DNA of 64,000 bases. Origin: Apiotrichum sp. Y4204 (taxonomy: Eukaryota > Basidiomycota > Tremellomycetes > Trichosporonales > Trichosporonaceae). This document shows positions 1 to 12,065 of the stretch, piece by piece. A program made the translations under genes and the position numbers. The stretch is from the NCBI GenBank assembly GCA_025531455.1, contig JAMYHL010000088.1, positions 82,030 to 146,029 on the forward strand, read 5' to 3'. Position 1 is the first letter of the stretch; every line of letters starts with the position of its first letter. Below the pieces are notes generated by a model. The model made no database searches, was not told where the DNA came from, and saw nothing but the letters and a program-made list of their open reading frames with translations.

Positions 1-1140
1 GGGTCGGCTCTGTGCGCTCCGCCCGCCGCCCCCATCCCTCGCTCAGCGTGGAGAGCAGATATCCCACAACGCGGATCCACGCTTCCATCCCCTGTGCGCC
101 ATTCCGCGCAAGCATCCCGCCGGTGATGCCAAACGTCGCGAGATTTGCGAGGAAGTATAATCGTCCTGTCTCCTCGGCGAGGCGCCCCTGTGTGAGTATT
201 TCGGGGCGGGCAGCAGCGGCGGGGAGAATCGTCTTGAAGAGAGGAAGCGTGGAGGAGAGGTACGTGAGTGAGGGAATGGGGATCGCGGAGGGGACCGACG
301 GGACCACGAGGAGGGTGTGCACAAGCGGGGGGAGAAGCGACGACGCCGACGTGAGGGGCATGAGCACAAGAGGTGCGAGCAGCACCCGCACGACGGGCTG
401 CATGAGCGGGTGTTTCTTCTTCGGCGGCTGCGAGTGAGTTTATGACATCCATGCAAACTCACACTGGCGGCGATGAGGCTCTCAAGGATGCGGACACTGA
501 TCTCAACCCATCCCAGCCTTCCCAACGCCTCGGTGAGCTCGGCGCGCGCCTGTGGATCCACCGACGCATACGCCTCCGGCTTGAGCAGCGCCTCAAGCGT
601 ACGAAGTACCGACACAGACCCCTCCGTTCTAGTATCAATCAGCTGCCTGTGTACTCTACTCACCTCGGGCTGGCGCTGACAAACCGCAGCATCTTGACAA
701 ACAGCACCGCGAGCGTGGTAGCATATCCCGGCTCGGCGGTTATCGGCGCAACGAACGCCGGCACCCCATCTGGTAATCAGCACTTGAGCTCTGTCCACAG
801 CGCAGCACATACCCTTCACTTCAAGAGCCGCCGCGCCCCACTGCTGCACGACCTCGGCGACGCGCGCACGCTCTCCGCCAGGAAGGACGAACACGAGCCC
901 CGCAATGCCGGCGCGCAGGCTCCCGCCGCCAAGATGCGCAAGAACCTGTTCTTTGGCTGCTGCTGCCGCCCGGCGCCCGCGGTACACGCGCTGGACGGCC
1001 GTCGCGGCGTTTTCGACTACGCGCTGGCGCTCGCGCGCGAGACGCTCGGCGCGCACGCTGTTCAGCAGGACGGACGAGCTGCTCGAGCTTGCTGTCGAGA
1101 GGTTTACGACGGCGTTCTGCGCGCCGTCTGGGTTCCACAT
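1..1140 (-). CDS. HUL5: HECT-type E3 ubiquitin ligase, Hul5/UBE3C-like, N-terminal part (3' end outside window)
   Basis: This would be a proteasome-associated HECT ubiquitin ligase that extends ubiquitin chains on stalled or misfolded substrates. The model is complement(join(<1..427, 463..628, 664..769, 813..1140)), with the ATG at 1138-1140 and introns of 43, 35 and 35 nt; the reading phase is kept at all three junctions. The start (MWNPDG) is followed by an Arg-rich IQ-like helix (AVQRVYRGRR), as in UBE3C. Later segments FVAPITAEPGYATTLAVLF, LEALLKPEAYASVDP and YFLANLATFG match the conserved N-terminal region of Hul5/UBE3C. The HECT domain itself lies beyond position 1, so catalytic residues cannot be inspected. 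A 21-nt intron reading at 643-663 is possible on paper, but the 35-nt intron ending in GATACTAG gives the family sequence. Confidence 0.8.
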
Positions 1141-2343
1141 TGTGAGATGGCGGATGTAGAGTCTGGGAATGCAATGATGTGTGAAGATGGGGAGATGTTG
1201 GGCAGTTTTGTAGAGAAGGAAGGCCGTATAGAGGGGGGACACGGATAGATGATGATCGAGCGGATGACGGAAGCGTGGGCGGGTGGCGGCTGTGTGTCTT
1301 CTGGCTCGGGCGAGTGGCGACTTTGGTGGGTCAGGGGGTTCATGAACCCCCCACCACCAAAAATGGAATCCCCGCTGAGATGCGATGGACGATGCACACG
1401 GCGTTGAGCAGTTGCACATGGTTGGATGCTGTAAATGACTAGATGCAGAGTAAGTATCAAGAGCCAGACACTGTCAAAATGTCAGAGATCTTATCTCAGG
1501 AGGGCGGGTTAGGTGTGTGCTGACGAATGCAAGATCCCAATAAGTAATGCTTGAGGTTCTTGATTCCCCTAGGAGTCGTTTTCTCCTCGTCCAGTGGCAC
1601 CCATCAGGTTCCCTTGTTTTGATACTCAGAAAAGCTACTCGGCAACACAGTGGACTGCTGCTGCGACAGGCAGTAGTCAGGTAGCACAATGTCGGGCTCG
1701 CAGCTCCTGTGAAAGAAGAGGCCCGGAAGAAAGTGTTTTACTCGCATTTTTTAGGAATTATTCTCCTCTCGTTACTGTCCTGTTTTATTTTCCCGGGATT
1801 GTTCCTGCCAGACGAGGGTCGTTGATGAACAGAGCAGCATGCACGACGTGCACTGTGTGCTATTGCCCTGGTTGCATCTCTTCTTTACCAGCTCTGGCCT
1901 GTCGCTCTCCAAAACAATCAGACCTCTGCCACACACATCGGCCACCCGCCACTTGGTCCAACGTTGGTAGTAGGCCGGGCTACGACGAGCCAAATATCAG
2001 TGGTATCGATGGCTATGTAATAGTAGTACACTCAGCTCAAAGACTCAGCAGAAGACTGTTCTACATTCGGAAGTAGATAGGTCAAAGACACGAGCTCACA
2101 TTTCATGGTGTACCGGCCAACGCGGAGACGCCAGGCAGGACAGATGATGAACAGGCTAGCCGCACGCAAACCTTACTGTCGGTATCAGTTCCGCCGCACA
2201 TACAGTACGCGATACCGATGGGCCGCAGCGTAGTCTGCTCGTCACTGGTATAGCTTGTCTTCCAATACCCTCTGGAAAACCAAAATGTCAGATATCTCAA
2301 TTCCAAACCCTCCAGACCGACGCGCCCGTGCCAAAAATCACCA
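1141..2343. other. Intergenic, no gene seen
   Basis: This is the upstream region of the HECT ligase and the left flank of the tRNA. Open frames are short, lack family similarity and cannot be spliced into anything I recognise. The first ~200 bases should hold the promoter and 5' leader of the HECT gene. Confidence 0.5.
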
Positions 2344-2426
2344 GACTTCGTGGCCAAGCTGGTTAAGGCGTCCGACTGTTATGCAGTCTTATCGGGAGAT
2401 CGAGAGTTCAAACCTCTCCGAGGTCG
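2344..2426 (+). tRNA. tRNA-Asn (anticodon GTT) with a 9-nt intron
   Basis: The acceptor stem is GACTTCG (2344-2350) pairing with CGAGGTC (2419-2425), with discriminator G2426. The D arm is GGCCAAGCTGGTTAAGGC. The anticodon stem is TCCGA/TCGGG and the T arm is GAGAGTTCAAACCTCTC. The anticodon GTT is at 2378-2380. Read straight through, the anticodon loop has 16 nt; removing TGCAGTCTT (2382-2390), which sits just 3' of position 37 at the canonical tRNA intron site, leaves the normal 7-nt loop CTGTTAA and a 74-nt tRNA. That is the length and near-sequence of yeast tRNA-Asn. The family match and cloverleaf are clear; the intron position is uncertain by one base. Confidence 0.93.
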
Positions 2427-3280
2427 AGTTTTTGGCCCCCCTGATGAGAGCTCAGTGCGGCGGAGTGCAGCGGGGTGAATGACGGAGAGTCCGAAGAGGC
2501 CGAAGAGGGGCCAGGGGAGGTCCGGAGATCGGAGTGGAGGAGGATAATTTGCTGGGGCCTGGGGTCCTGGGGGCATCGGACTGGGCGGCCTGAATTCAGG
2601 GGTGTGGTCTGCTTTCTTCTGCTTTCTCCTGATATCCTGCCTGCCTCAGTGTCCCAGTGCGGCCAGTGCCCCAGCCTCGTCACTGCATGTCACTGTACAA
2701 TGTCACTTCTAGGCTCTGAGACGCGTCCTGTGCGCCGCAGTCTGCGCGACGCGTCACGCCCGCCGTCGGCGAAATGGTGGGGAGGGCGACGCGGCAGTGG
2801 ATCTTGGGGAGTGGGGCGAGGGTGGGTTGTGACTGGAGGAGTGGGAGGGTATGTTCGTTTACCTACGGCCTGCGTGGGCTAGGGATGTCGGATTAGATCG
2901 GGGGTCTGCGTCGAGATTAGCGAGTGTCGACGAGGGTCAGTGGTTGGAGGAATGATGGGAGACTTTTTTTAACGATTGACAAGGTCAAGTCGCGTCAACA
3001 AGCTGACTTCACGAGTGCAGCCAGTACCAAGCACAATGCAGATCTTAACACATTTCAATTCTTTCATAGCTCGTAGCGAGCAACAGTGATACAAAGAATG
3101 ACTATCTAAAGATTGTTGCCTTCGAGATAGAAACTTATAATGCAGGGAGGGATGGGATGGAGAGGATTGGATGGATGGGGGGGAGGGTGGAGATGCGGAC
3201 GTGAACCCTATGAAACTCTATGCTACTCGTTACGTGTTCTTCTTCTCGCTCGTGCTCGTATACGGTCACTGCACTAAAAC
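2427..3280. other. Intergenic between tRNA-Asn and OLE1
   Basis: No supported gene. The right part should contain the 3' untranslated region of OLE1, whose stop is at 3281-3283. It holds G-rich stretches around 2770-2870 and 3150-3195 but no clear repeat. Confidence 0.5.
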
Positions 3281-5240
3281 TTAGAGGACAGGAGTAGCCT
3301 GCTCAAAGCTGGTGGTGCGGGTGAGGGAGGGCGAGGGAACGTTGGACATGGACGAGAGGCGCGAGACAAGGCCCGGACGCAGCTCGGGCTTGCTCTTGGT
3401 GATGCGGAGCTTCTCCGAGGGCGGGAGGCCGAGGGTGAAGGGGTTGGACACCTGGGCAACGGGCTGGAATGCCGGGCGCTTGGCCTCGATGGCGTCGACG
3501 TCCGAGTAGATCGAGGAGACGGAGATGGACGAAGCCGAGGAGACACCAGAGACCATCGACTCCTGCGAGAGGGTGCGGTGGAGCTTGAGGGCCTCAACCT
3601 CCATGCCGCCGTCGAGGATACCGACGCGCATCATCGCAAGCAGGTTGTGTGCAGCGTTCGAGTGGTCGTAGACACCACCGAAGAAGGCAGTGGTGGCGTC
3701 GGTGCCGATAGCGCGCTTGATGAGGTGGGCACCTCCGGGGTGGTCCTCAATGAACGAAGAGCAGTCGTGGATGAAGCCGTGGACGGCAATGAGGGCGCGG
3801 TCCTTGGACTCGGCCTTGAAGTCCTCCCACGAGATGACAGGCAGGTCGTTGGCGTGCTTGGGCCACTCGAGCTTGTCGCCCTGCTCGGCGAGCTGCTGGA
3901 GCTTCATGGTGTACTGGCCCTTGCGGATCTCGTTCTCGGGGAACTTCTTGAGGTGCGAGGCGAGACCGAGCTTGTGCATCGTAAAGATGAACCACTTGGT
4001 GGGGTCGTACTGGTACCACTTGATGGCGTTGCGGAAGTCCATGGGGAACTGGTGGTGGAAGTTGTGGTAGCCCTCGCCGACGGTGACAAGCGCAGTGAAG
4101 AAGTGGTCCTTGGGGGTGTGCTTGTTGTCGAAGGGGGTCTCACCGAGCCAGTGGGCAAGCGAGTTGACGCAGAAGGTCGAGTGGTGGACAAAGACGAGGC
4201 GGGCGGCACCGGCGAAGAAGAGGCCACCCATCCAGTCTCCCCAGCCAAGGCCGGCGACAAGAGTGGGGACGATAAGGGCGTTGAGCAGGAGGAGCATAAC
4301 ATAGTTGTTGTGCTGCCAGCGGACAACGGGGTTCTTGGTCAGGTCCGAAATGTCGGCGACGCCAATCTTGCCACGGGGCTTAACGAGCATCCATCCGACG
4401 TGAGCCCACCAGAAGCCCTCGTGGGCCGAGTAGGGGTCGAGCTTGGTGTCGGTGTAGCGGTGGTGCGCGCGGTGGCCGCGAGACCACCACTTGATCGAGC
4501 CCTGGACGGCACCAGCACCCCAGTTGGCGAGGAGGTACTGGAGAGGAAGCGAAGCGTTGTAGGAACGGTGGGCCCAGAGACGGTGGTAGCCTGCAGTGAT
4601 GCCGAGACCGGTGAAGAAGTAGTAGATGACACTGAGGGGAGTTAGTACGTGATCTTCCGGATGTAGAGAGCCGGCGGCCGGAGAACAGCGTGGTGCAATG
4701 CAAAAGTTGTGCGTGTGGTAATGTCCTTATCGCAATATCTCGGCGTAATCACCTGGCGATCACTCCCGAATGATCAAATGGGATTGATTCATCGGGGCTG
4801 ATCGCCGCAAAGAAAAATTGGATTGCGATATGCGAGATGCGAGTGCCACACACAAATGACCACCATGCTGAGGAGAGGGAATTCTGCATTCCCCCTCATG
4901 CTAGCATGCATTCACGCACGCACGTGTTCGTTCCGGCCGGAGGCATAGAGCAATAAGAAACTCACCTCCAAACAACAGTCTTGGTCTGGATCGGCACGTT
5001 GAAGAAGGCCCAGATAGCCATGGCCGGGGGGATGGTGAGAGCGAAGAACGAGATCCACTGGATGTTCTGGAGGAGCGTCGCCGGGGTGATGGGCGGGAGC
5101 CACTTCATGTTCTCGACGGTGCGGGTGACATAGTTGTCGGGGGCGACAAAGTTGTCCGACTCGGGGTCAATGTTGAGGGTGACGGCGGGCTTGGCCTCGG
5201 GGGAGACCTGCTCGACGACAGGAGCGGCGGTGGCAGCCAT
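3281..5240 (-). CDS. OLE1: Stearoyl-CoA (delta-9) desaturase with C-terminal cytochrome b5 domain
   Basis: This is the ER-membrane enzyme that puts the first double bond into palmitoyl- and stearoyl-CoA. Model: complement(join(3281..4631, 4966..5240)), 541 aa; the ATG is at 5238-5240 and one 334-nt intron joins in phase. All three histidine boxes are present: HRLWAH (H108-H113), HRAHH (145-149) and YHNFHH (281, 284, 285), with NSLAH (H252) as the extra ligand. They alternate with hydrophobic stretches. A cytochrome b5-like domain follows, with the haem motif HPGG at 389-392. The length fits the family (yeast Ole1 is 510 aa). A Ser/Arg-rich tail of about 90 residues follows the b5 domain. The intron is about ten times the window's usual size. 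Transcription diverges from the acyl-CoA dehydrogenase across a 4.4 kb gap. Confidence 0.97.
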
Positions 5241-8200
5241 TGTGGAGCTGGGAACGCTCAGTGGCGGCTGGTTGGGGATATCAGGTGTGGAGGAGTGAAG
5301 GGCCGCTGGTGGAGGTTGCGGTCGGAGAGGTAAAAAACGAGAGGCGCTGGTGGCGATCAATGTCGACTTGTTACCAGCGAGAGAGTAGTTTTCGGAGATG
5401 GACAGGCGGCGGCGGCGTCGAGTCGCTGCTGGAGCTGTGTGTTTAGGAGAGGAGGGGTGAGGAGGTGTTTTGATGAGGAGAGAAACCGAATGATGGCGAC
5501 TGGGAGTGGTGCTTTTAACTGGATGTGCATCAGTTGCCCACGCAACGTCCACTGGTGGTGGTGTGGGGAGGCAGAGGCAGAGTGCCACACTCGAGTGGAA
5601 TGACATCGCATGGAGTGGATGGAATCCAACTTTTTGGGGATTAAGGAGTTTATCTCCACAGCCAGCATACCTGCTACCTCTGCTACTGGCTCTTGATCGG
5701 CGAAATGCGGCCCCTATAGGAGGCACTGGTATCTAGGTAGGTCATGTTGCATTTCTTGGCTTTGCTATTACGCCTGAAGGCCCAGGCTATGCCTCTCTGA
5801 CACTCTATGTATTTCAGAGAACGATGATGCTTCTTATTTTCCACTGCAGCCCCGCAGCGCGCCCAGCCAGGCTCCACGGCCTGCCCAGGTAGCAAGGCTC
5901 TCCTTGGTGGGCGGTCCATGTTCCCACGACTATGACTGCATGATTCCACGGACACGAGCTCGGCTGTTCTTTCTGGCTCGGCTCCCAGCTTCCACCAAAA
6001 AGTCACGAGTCACAGTCACGAGCGCAAAGGCACAGAGGTACGCTCGCCGCCGGCCCCCCGCAGGCGTCATGCAAACTCTATTGTCTGCCGCTGCTGCTGC
6101 TCCGAAGCACCGATACACTTTTCTGTTTTGTTCGTGATGCCGCCACCGCCGCTCCACCTGTACCTGCGGCCGACGCCGGAGGCACGCTCGCCAGCCTCAG
6201 CCTCACGTTGCGCGACAACGCTCGACACTCCGTCATTCGGTCATTGTTGCTGGCTTGGCGGCGTCAGCGTCAGCTTCGGAGCCGAGTCCGGAGATCTGGC
6301 TCTTCTCTCCGTTCCTCGCCGTCGGAGTTGGAGTAGCGGTTTCCAGGCGCGGCCCACGGCGTCGGCGCTTGCTAAGCCCTTTGACCACTCGGAGCACAGA
6401 GTTTGAAACTCGCACTGCCGGTGACGCACCAGTTCCACCGCCAGCCCATAGCCATCTACTGTGTCCTGGGATATCCTGGAGCCCACAGCCTATCGGGTCG
6501 AGGCCAATCCATGAGCCACCCCAGACCCGATACCAAATCGGGACCACGGAACCACGGGGCCATGGGCCGTACCGACTCACAGACCACGCGAACAATACAC
6601 TTGCAATGTTGTAACTCTGTCACTCTGCAATTGTCTGCAATACACATGGGGAAGTGGCGGGCCGTGCGCTCGCCATGCGCTGCCACTACAATGGAACACA
6701 AACACTCTGAGCTCATTGTGCGCGGACCGGGGCCGCCAGTGGGCTATTCCCCATTCGGCTGGAACCAGAGTGGGTCCCAGAGCTCGCTTCTACATGCTGC
6801 ATGCTGGACACGGCTTGGACATGAGATGGGCACGTGGAGTGTTCGCGTCGCGTCGCGCGTCGAGTAGCGAGTCGACAACGGCGGCGCGTGGAACATGGCA
6901 TGGCATAGTCATCGCTGTCGCCATTGGTGCGTTGACGGCCGCCGACCGCCGTGCTTGTTTGTCATCGACCTCGATCGCGACCGGGTGTTCATGACTGCGG
7001 AAACGACTTTTCTTCCCCAACGCCGTGCTCTCGACCGCGAGGGCAACAGCGTGGATAACATAGTGGATCATGAACGACACGTAATGCCACCATTCTACGA
7101 CTTCCTCCAAAGGGCTGCCACGACCCAGGTCTTCAACAGCGAATATGCCACGACAGCGAGTCGACTGCCACGGACTCTCCAGAGCTCCAGGAATTTTCGT
7201 ACTGGCCAAGGAGTGCAGGAAACGCCTACAAAGACTTTGGCGCAGGTACTGGCGGCACTGGGTTCTCTGATAACTGCAAGGTGGCAGTCCGGCTCAGCCA
7301 CACAGGTTGCGGATCACTGATCGCCGATGCCACTGATCGCCTGACCCACAGGCTCACATCATCCCCTCATCCACTCTCATGCATTCGCCACTTGTTCCTC
7401 TCAGATCCCAGATGGACCGTCGACGTCACACCCACCACCTGCCCAACCACTCTCTGATCTTGTTTCCACGGGAGGCATCCGAGACATTCCTGGCCCCACA
7501 GTGCCACACACGTATCGTATCGTATCGTATCTGATATTCTCCGAGCTTGATAGGAACCTTGTGATCTTGTGTTCATGATCGCCGAGGCTGAAGACCCAGG
7601 CCCAGTAGTCCATGCAACAAATGCCAATCGTCATACAGTAATCCTCGCCACTTCCACTGGACATCCCCCACATCGATAATGGATGCGATAATGGAACCGA
7701 TAATGGGAACACAAAGTTGTGGGGGAAAGAAGAGAAGGAGGGTGTTTCTCCGATCACCCTGAATTAGGGTTTAGCAGGGACTCACTGGAATTCGCCACAC
7801 TACAGTCTACCATCTACCACCCCACGGTGTTCCCATTATCAGTCCAGTCACCTTTCCAGAGATACCCCGCATTCAACCCTTAACCCCGCACTCCCCAAAG
7901 AAATTATCAGCGGAACCAAACTTTGCCAGGGGCTAGATCCACGAGATCCGCTAGATCCGTACGGAGATGCCGAACTGGAGATGGAGTAAGAGGCCGAAGC
8001 CCGAAAGGGCAATGTCACGTGATAAAAAGAATGTTCCAGAATTTTACAGCTCATTTTGCCAGCTGCGTGTTTCTCGCATGGCCTTATCAACCGGCGGTCA
8101 TGCGCGGTCAATGGGTCATGCGCAGTCACTGCCCGATCGGGCCGAGTCTCGTTCTTGGTAGAGCTTGGGGGCGTCTCCTCCCGGAAGCTCCCACCGGCCG

Positions 8201-9655
8201 GAGCGGGATGTTCAGGTGCATGCACCCACTTCACCGCCTGCAATAGAATCACATTGCCCTGCGGCGACGGCGTAGCGAGACGTGCGGAGCGTGCCACCCA
8301 ACGTGCAAAGCGGGGAACGCTGTCCCCGAGGCCGTGGCTGCCCGGTGGCCTTAGATCCAACCGCACATCGCCTGTTCCTCTACAGCGTGCACAGCGGACG
8401 CGCTGATGATGCTCTGAACTCTGGGCAGCTTTGACCACTCCGGCACTCGGCTGCCGGTGACCGCCTCTCAACCCAGCCCGCGCGCAGCATATTCTTGGAC
8501 CCAGCACATCTGTGCACGCCGCACATGCCCATTGTCCCATCGGCCGTCGGTCTCAAAGTGCATATATGCATAGCCGGACGGCGATCAAGCCGTTGCAAGT
8601 GCTTATTGTTCAGCGTTCCTCTGATCCTCTGATATCTCCCATCCCCGCGTTTCATGGCATGGCATGTGGCGATATGTGGCATGTGGGTGGTTGTACCGAC
8701 AGTCCTGACAGGTGTTGATAGATTTAGCTGCTAGTTGCATGAACTGTGTAGTTGGGTGATTGTGGATGCTGAATCACGGCCCCGCGGGCTCCTCCGCCGG
8801 GCCGGTGCGCCGGATCAGTGGAGATGAGAGATGCACTCTGTGGCTTCCACATATCCGGGGCCCTCCTGGCTCGACAGCAAAGACCAGCTGTGCGGATCCG
8901 TATGCAAGTCGGCAACTTGATGTGACTCTGAATTGATCAGCCCCGCCTCCACAGCGCGTACAGTACAGCCACAGCGTGTACCTGCCAAGGTGTCCGGTGT
9001 GCGAGTAGCCTTGCGATTGCAGCTGATACATCCGTGCTTTGGTGCTGTTGTGATGAGAATGAAAGGGCCCCTGGGGGCGGCGCTGTTAGACGACAGACAA
9101 GACAACTGCAACTTCTGGTCGTGTGGAGATTGCGGGTGGGCCCTGGGATATCTGCCATTCGGCTGAAGCCGTCCTTGGGGGGCTGTCTGGTGGCTAATCA
9201 TCTGCATTACAATATCTAGGCTCCGGCCGTTGAGAGTGCTAATCATCCTAATGGATTGTTTGTTATTGTGCGCAGGGTGGGTGGGTGGAGTATCGTTTAT
9301 GAGATCCTTTGTCGGTCGCAAAATAGCCGCTAACCGGCAAACGAGGGGCACAGCGCGAGACGCGCGGCAAACCCGCAAAACGGCGCAGAGCACAAAAGCG
9401 TAATTCCACCGCTACAACCAAAATCATGCATGCGGAGCAGTATACGAGAGGAAGTAGACGAAGGAGATGCATAGAGAGAGACAGAGTGCTGCTCACCGTG
9501 TTCGCGGTCCGCGGTCAAAGGTGGGCTGTGGCATGTGTTTCCGTCCATCGCCGGTCGGTTGCAGCTGCATATAACATCCCCCTAGCAGTATTGCTCCCTC
9601 TCTCTCCTCACACTCAACCCATTCCACCCTCCCTTCCCACACCATCCACTCTACA
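5241..9655. other. 4.4 kb gap between divergent OLE1 and acyl-CoA dehydrogenase
   Basis: I see no gene here. Frames up to about 230 codons exist on both strands, but none shows a recognisable domain, a consistent exon chain or the strong C-ending codon bias of neighbouring genes. The two ends must carry the promoters of the two lipid-metabolism genes; pyrimidine-rich leader sequence is clear at about 9585-9655. A short (CGTAT)4 microsatellite lies at 7511-7530. The stretch could hide a gene split into very small exons or a non-coding RNA; I cannot exclude either. Confidence 0.45.
7511..7530. repeat. (CGTAT)4 microsatellite
   Basis: Four perfect copies of the pentamer CGTAT lie in the long gap upstream of OLE1. 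Nothing else is attached to it. Confidence 0.8.
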
Positions 9656-11193
9656 ATGTCCGACCCCCGCGTTGCCAAGTACATCGGCGAGGCCGCTTGG
9701 GCCATGGTACGTATTGTCCTTCTGGTTCCCCGAGAGCGCAGACTGACCCGCAGCTCGAGCCGCACTTCTCCCCGGCGGGCCAGAAGATGCTCACGACCGC
9801 CATCTCGTTCCTCGAGGACGACTGCCTGCCCGCCATGGCGCTCTACCAGCAGCAGATCCCCGCCTCGGGCCCCGAGCGCTGGCAGGTCATCCCCCCAGTC
9901 CTCGAGACTCTCAAGGAGCGCGCCCGCAAGGTCGGTCTCTGGAACCTCTGGCTCTCGGGCGGCGAGTTCCAGCACCTCGCCGGCGGATCCGGCGCCGGCC
10001 TCAGCAACCTCGAGTACGCTGTCATCGCCGAGATCTCGGGCCACTGCCCCATCATGCCCGAGGCCATGAACTGCTCCGCCCCCGACACCGGAAACATGGA
10101 GGTCTTTGCCCGCTTCGGCACCCAGTCCCAGAAGGACAAGTACCTCTTCCCCCTCGTCAACGGCAAGATCCGCTCGGCCTTCTCCATGACCGAGTACGGC
10201 AGTGAGTATCCTGGGGAACTGTATCTTGGCCTTCACACTGACAGCCAGTCGCTTCCTCCGACGCCTCCAACCTCCGCAACACTGTTGCCCGCCGCGAGGG
10301 CAACAAGCTCATCCTCAACGGCCACAAGTGGTGGATCTCGGGTGCCGGTGACCCCCGCTGCTCGGTCCACATTGTCGTCGCTGTCACCGACCCCGGAAAC
10401 CCCAGCAAGCACAAGCGCCACTCTATCCTGTTCGTCGACCCCAAGGCCCCCGGTGTTGAGATTGTCCGCCCCATGACTGTCTTTGGCTACGACGACGCCC
10501 CCGAGGGCCACTGCGAGGTCATCTACAAGGACGTCGTCCTCGACCTCGAGGAGTCGGTTGCCGGCGGCTCGGGCAACCTTGGCCGCGGCTTTGAGATGCT
10601 CCAGGCCCGTCTCGGCCCCGGACGTATCCACCACTGCATGCGCGCTATCGGTGTCGCTTCCCGCGCCCTCGACCTCCTCCTCCTCCGCGTCACCAACCCC
10701 GCCCGTGTCACCTTTGGCAAGCCCCTCAAGGACCACGGTACCGTCCTCGTCGACATCGCCAAGTCGCGTGCCGAGATTGACCAGGCCCGTCTCCTCGTCC
10801 TCTCCGCTGCCAAGCGCATTGACCAGGTCAAGGCCAAGGGTGCCCTCAAGGAGATTGGTCTTGCCAAGGTGAGCAGCAATTGAACATACATCACGAGATA
10901 CATCACGAGATACATCACTGACACGACAGTTCACCGTCCCCGACATGGCTCTCCGCGTCATCGACCGCGCGATGCAGGTCCACGGTGCCGAGGGTATCTC
11001 GCAGGACACCCCGCTCGCCAAGATGTGGGCCGGCACCCGTACGCTCCGCTTCGCCGACGGCCCCGACGAGGTCCACCAGCAGCAGCAGGGCAAGTTCGAG
11101 CTCCGCGACCGCCTCCCGTACGTCCAGGAGCGCGCCGAGCGTGTCCTCAAGAGCCAGCGCGCTCTCGGCGTCCGCCCCAACCACAAACTCTAA
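9656..11193 (+). CDS. Acyl-CoA dehydrogenase, ACAD10/11-like, possibly peroxisomal
   Basis: A flavin-dependent acyl-CoA dehydrogenase, catalysing the first oxidative step of fatty acyl-CoA breakdown. Model: join(9656..9706, 9754..10201, 10249..10868, 10930..11193), 460 aa, introns of 47, 47 and 61 nt. N-terminal helical domain: [20 protein letters not shown] and [19 protein letters not shown]. The middle beta domain has [16 protein letters not shown], the ACAD signature, then [14 protein letters not shown]. The C-terminal FAD-contact region has [23 protein letters not shown] and [10 protein letters not shown]. These motifs resemble the ACAD10/11 branch rather than mitochondrial short-chain enzymes. 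There is no obvious mitochondrial presequence, and the protein ends in -HKL, a weak match to a type 1 peroxisomal signal. The exact chain-length specificity cannot be read from the sequence. Confidence 0.93.
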
Positions 11194-12065
11194 GCTTCAC
11201 ACGCGTGTGAACAGGGCACACATAGACGGCGGTTCCCCGCGGAATGGTCGAGTTACGCGTCGGTTCCCAAGGCAAGAGGCAGATCTGAGCTTCGGGATGT
11301 TGTTGGATTCTTTGGTTAGCGGCAGTCTGAAATATGGAAAGAAATTATGTGCAGAGCGTGGAATGCAGCTCTCCTGTCTGAGAACGATGCGGCAACGATG
11401 CAGATACACATTCTGATCGGTGGAGAACCCAAGACGTGTAACCAGTTGATGCCGCCCAAAACCCCACATTTACCGCAGGAACGACGGTACGACGATGACC
11501 TAGTAACATGACCAGATCATCGGCCAACGCCGAAACCCGTCCCCCGTATGCCGTCCCGATGCCAGTAAGCGCGCTAGTGGCGAGTGTGCCGAGACGAGGG
11601 CCGAGAGGCCGAGATAGGAGAGATCAACGGCACAGACATACAACTAATAAGAATCATACATCGGGCACGTTGCATGTTGGTTTAAAGCCAAATGGCCCGG
11701 TAGATGGTAAAGATGAGTTGACAATCTACAGTACGACCGGGGGGTATACAAATCTCACTGCCGGATCGTCAGTTCTCTTCAAACCTTCCGCGCCGGTACC
11801 GAAGGGCTCCCGATTGAGCTGCGACCTCCTTTTAGACCCAGAGACATTGAGCTGCATCAAGACAAAGCAAGTGCTCTTCACGAATGTGAATAAGGAGGCC
11901 CGGACTCGTCACACTGGCACAAGGGACTGTACATGTCCTGGGGGTGCGTTCTGGGGTTGAAGGTCACGTGATCCTCCTAGGAACCATGGAATCACCACCA
12001 CGAACCCATACATCCACATCCCTCAACACTCTCTCTCCCCCTTCTCTCCTCTCAATCCGACCACG
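11194..12065. other. Intergenic, no gene seen
   Basis: This lies between the acyl-CoA dehydrogenase stop and the STEEP1-like start. Frames are short and unbiased. The last ~100 bases (CCACATCCCTCAACACTC... rich in C and T) look like a fungal pyrimidine-rich promoter/leader for the downstream gene. Confidence 0.5.

Noticed and set aside
643..663. A 21-nt intron in the HECT ligase gene
   Set aside because: Too short for spliceosomal splicing. A 35-nt intron (629-663) ending in GATACTAG has a branch point and gives the expected family sequence.
3578..4645. 355-codon plus-strand frame antisense to OLE1
   Set aside because: It is the mirror of the desaturase coding strand, which carries all histidine boxes. 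Long antisense frames are expected from the strong third-position GC bias. The same applies to 23195-24229, 49013-50101 and 46124-47101.
7848..8540. 230-codon minus-strand frame in the gap upstream of OLE1
   Set aside because: No domain, no codon bias, no promoter-like leader, and similarly long frames overlap it on the opposite strand.
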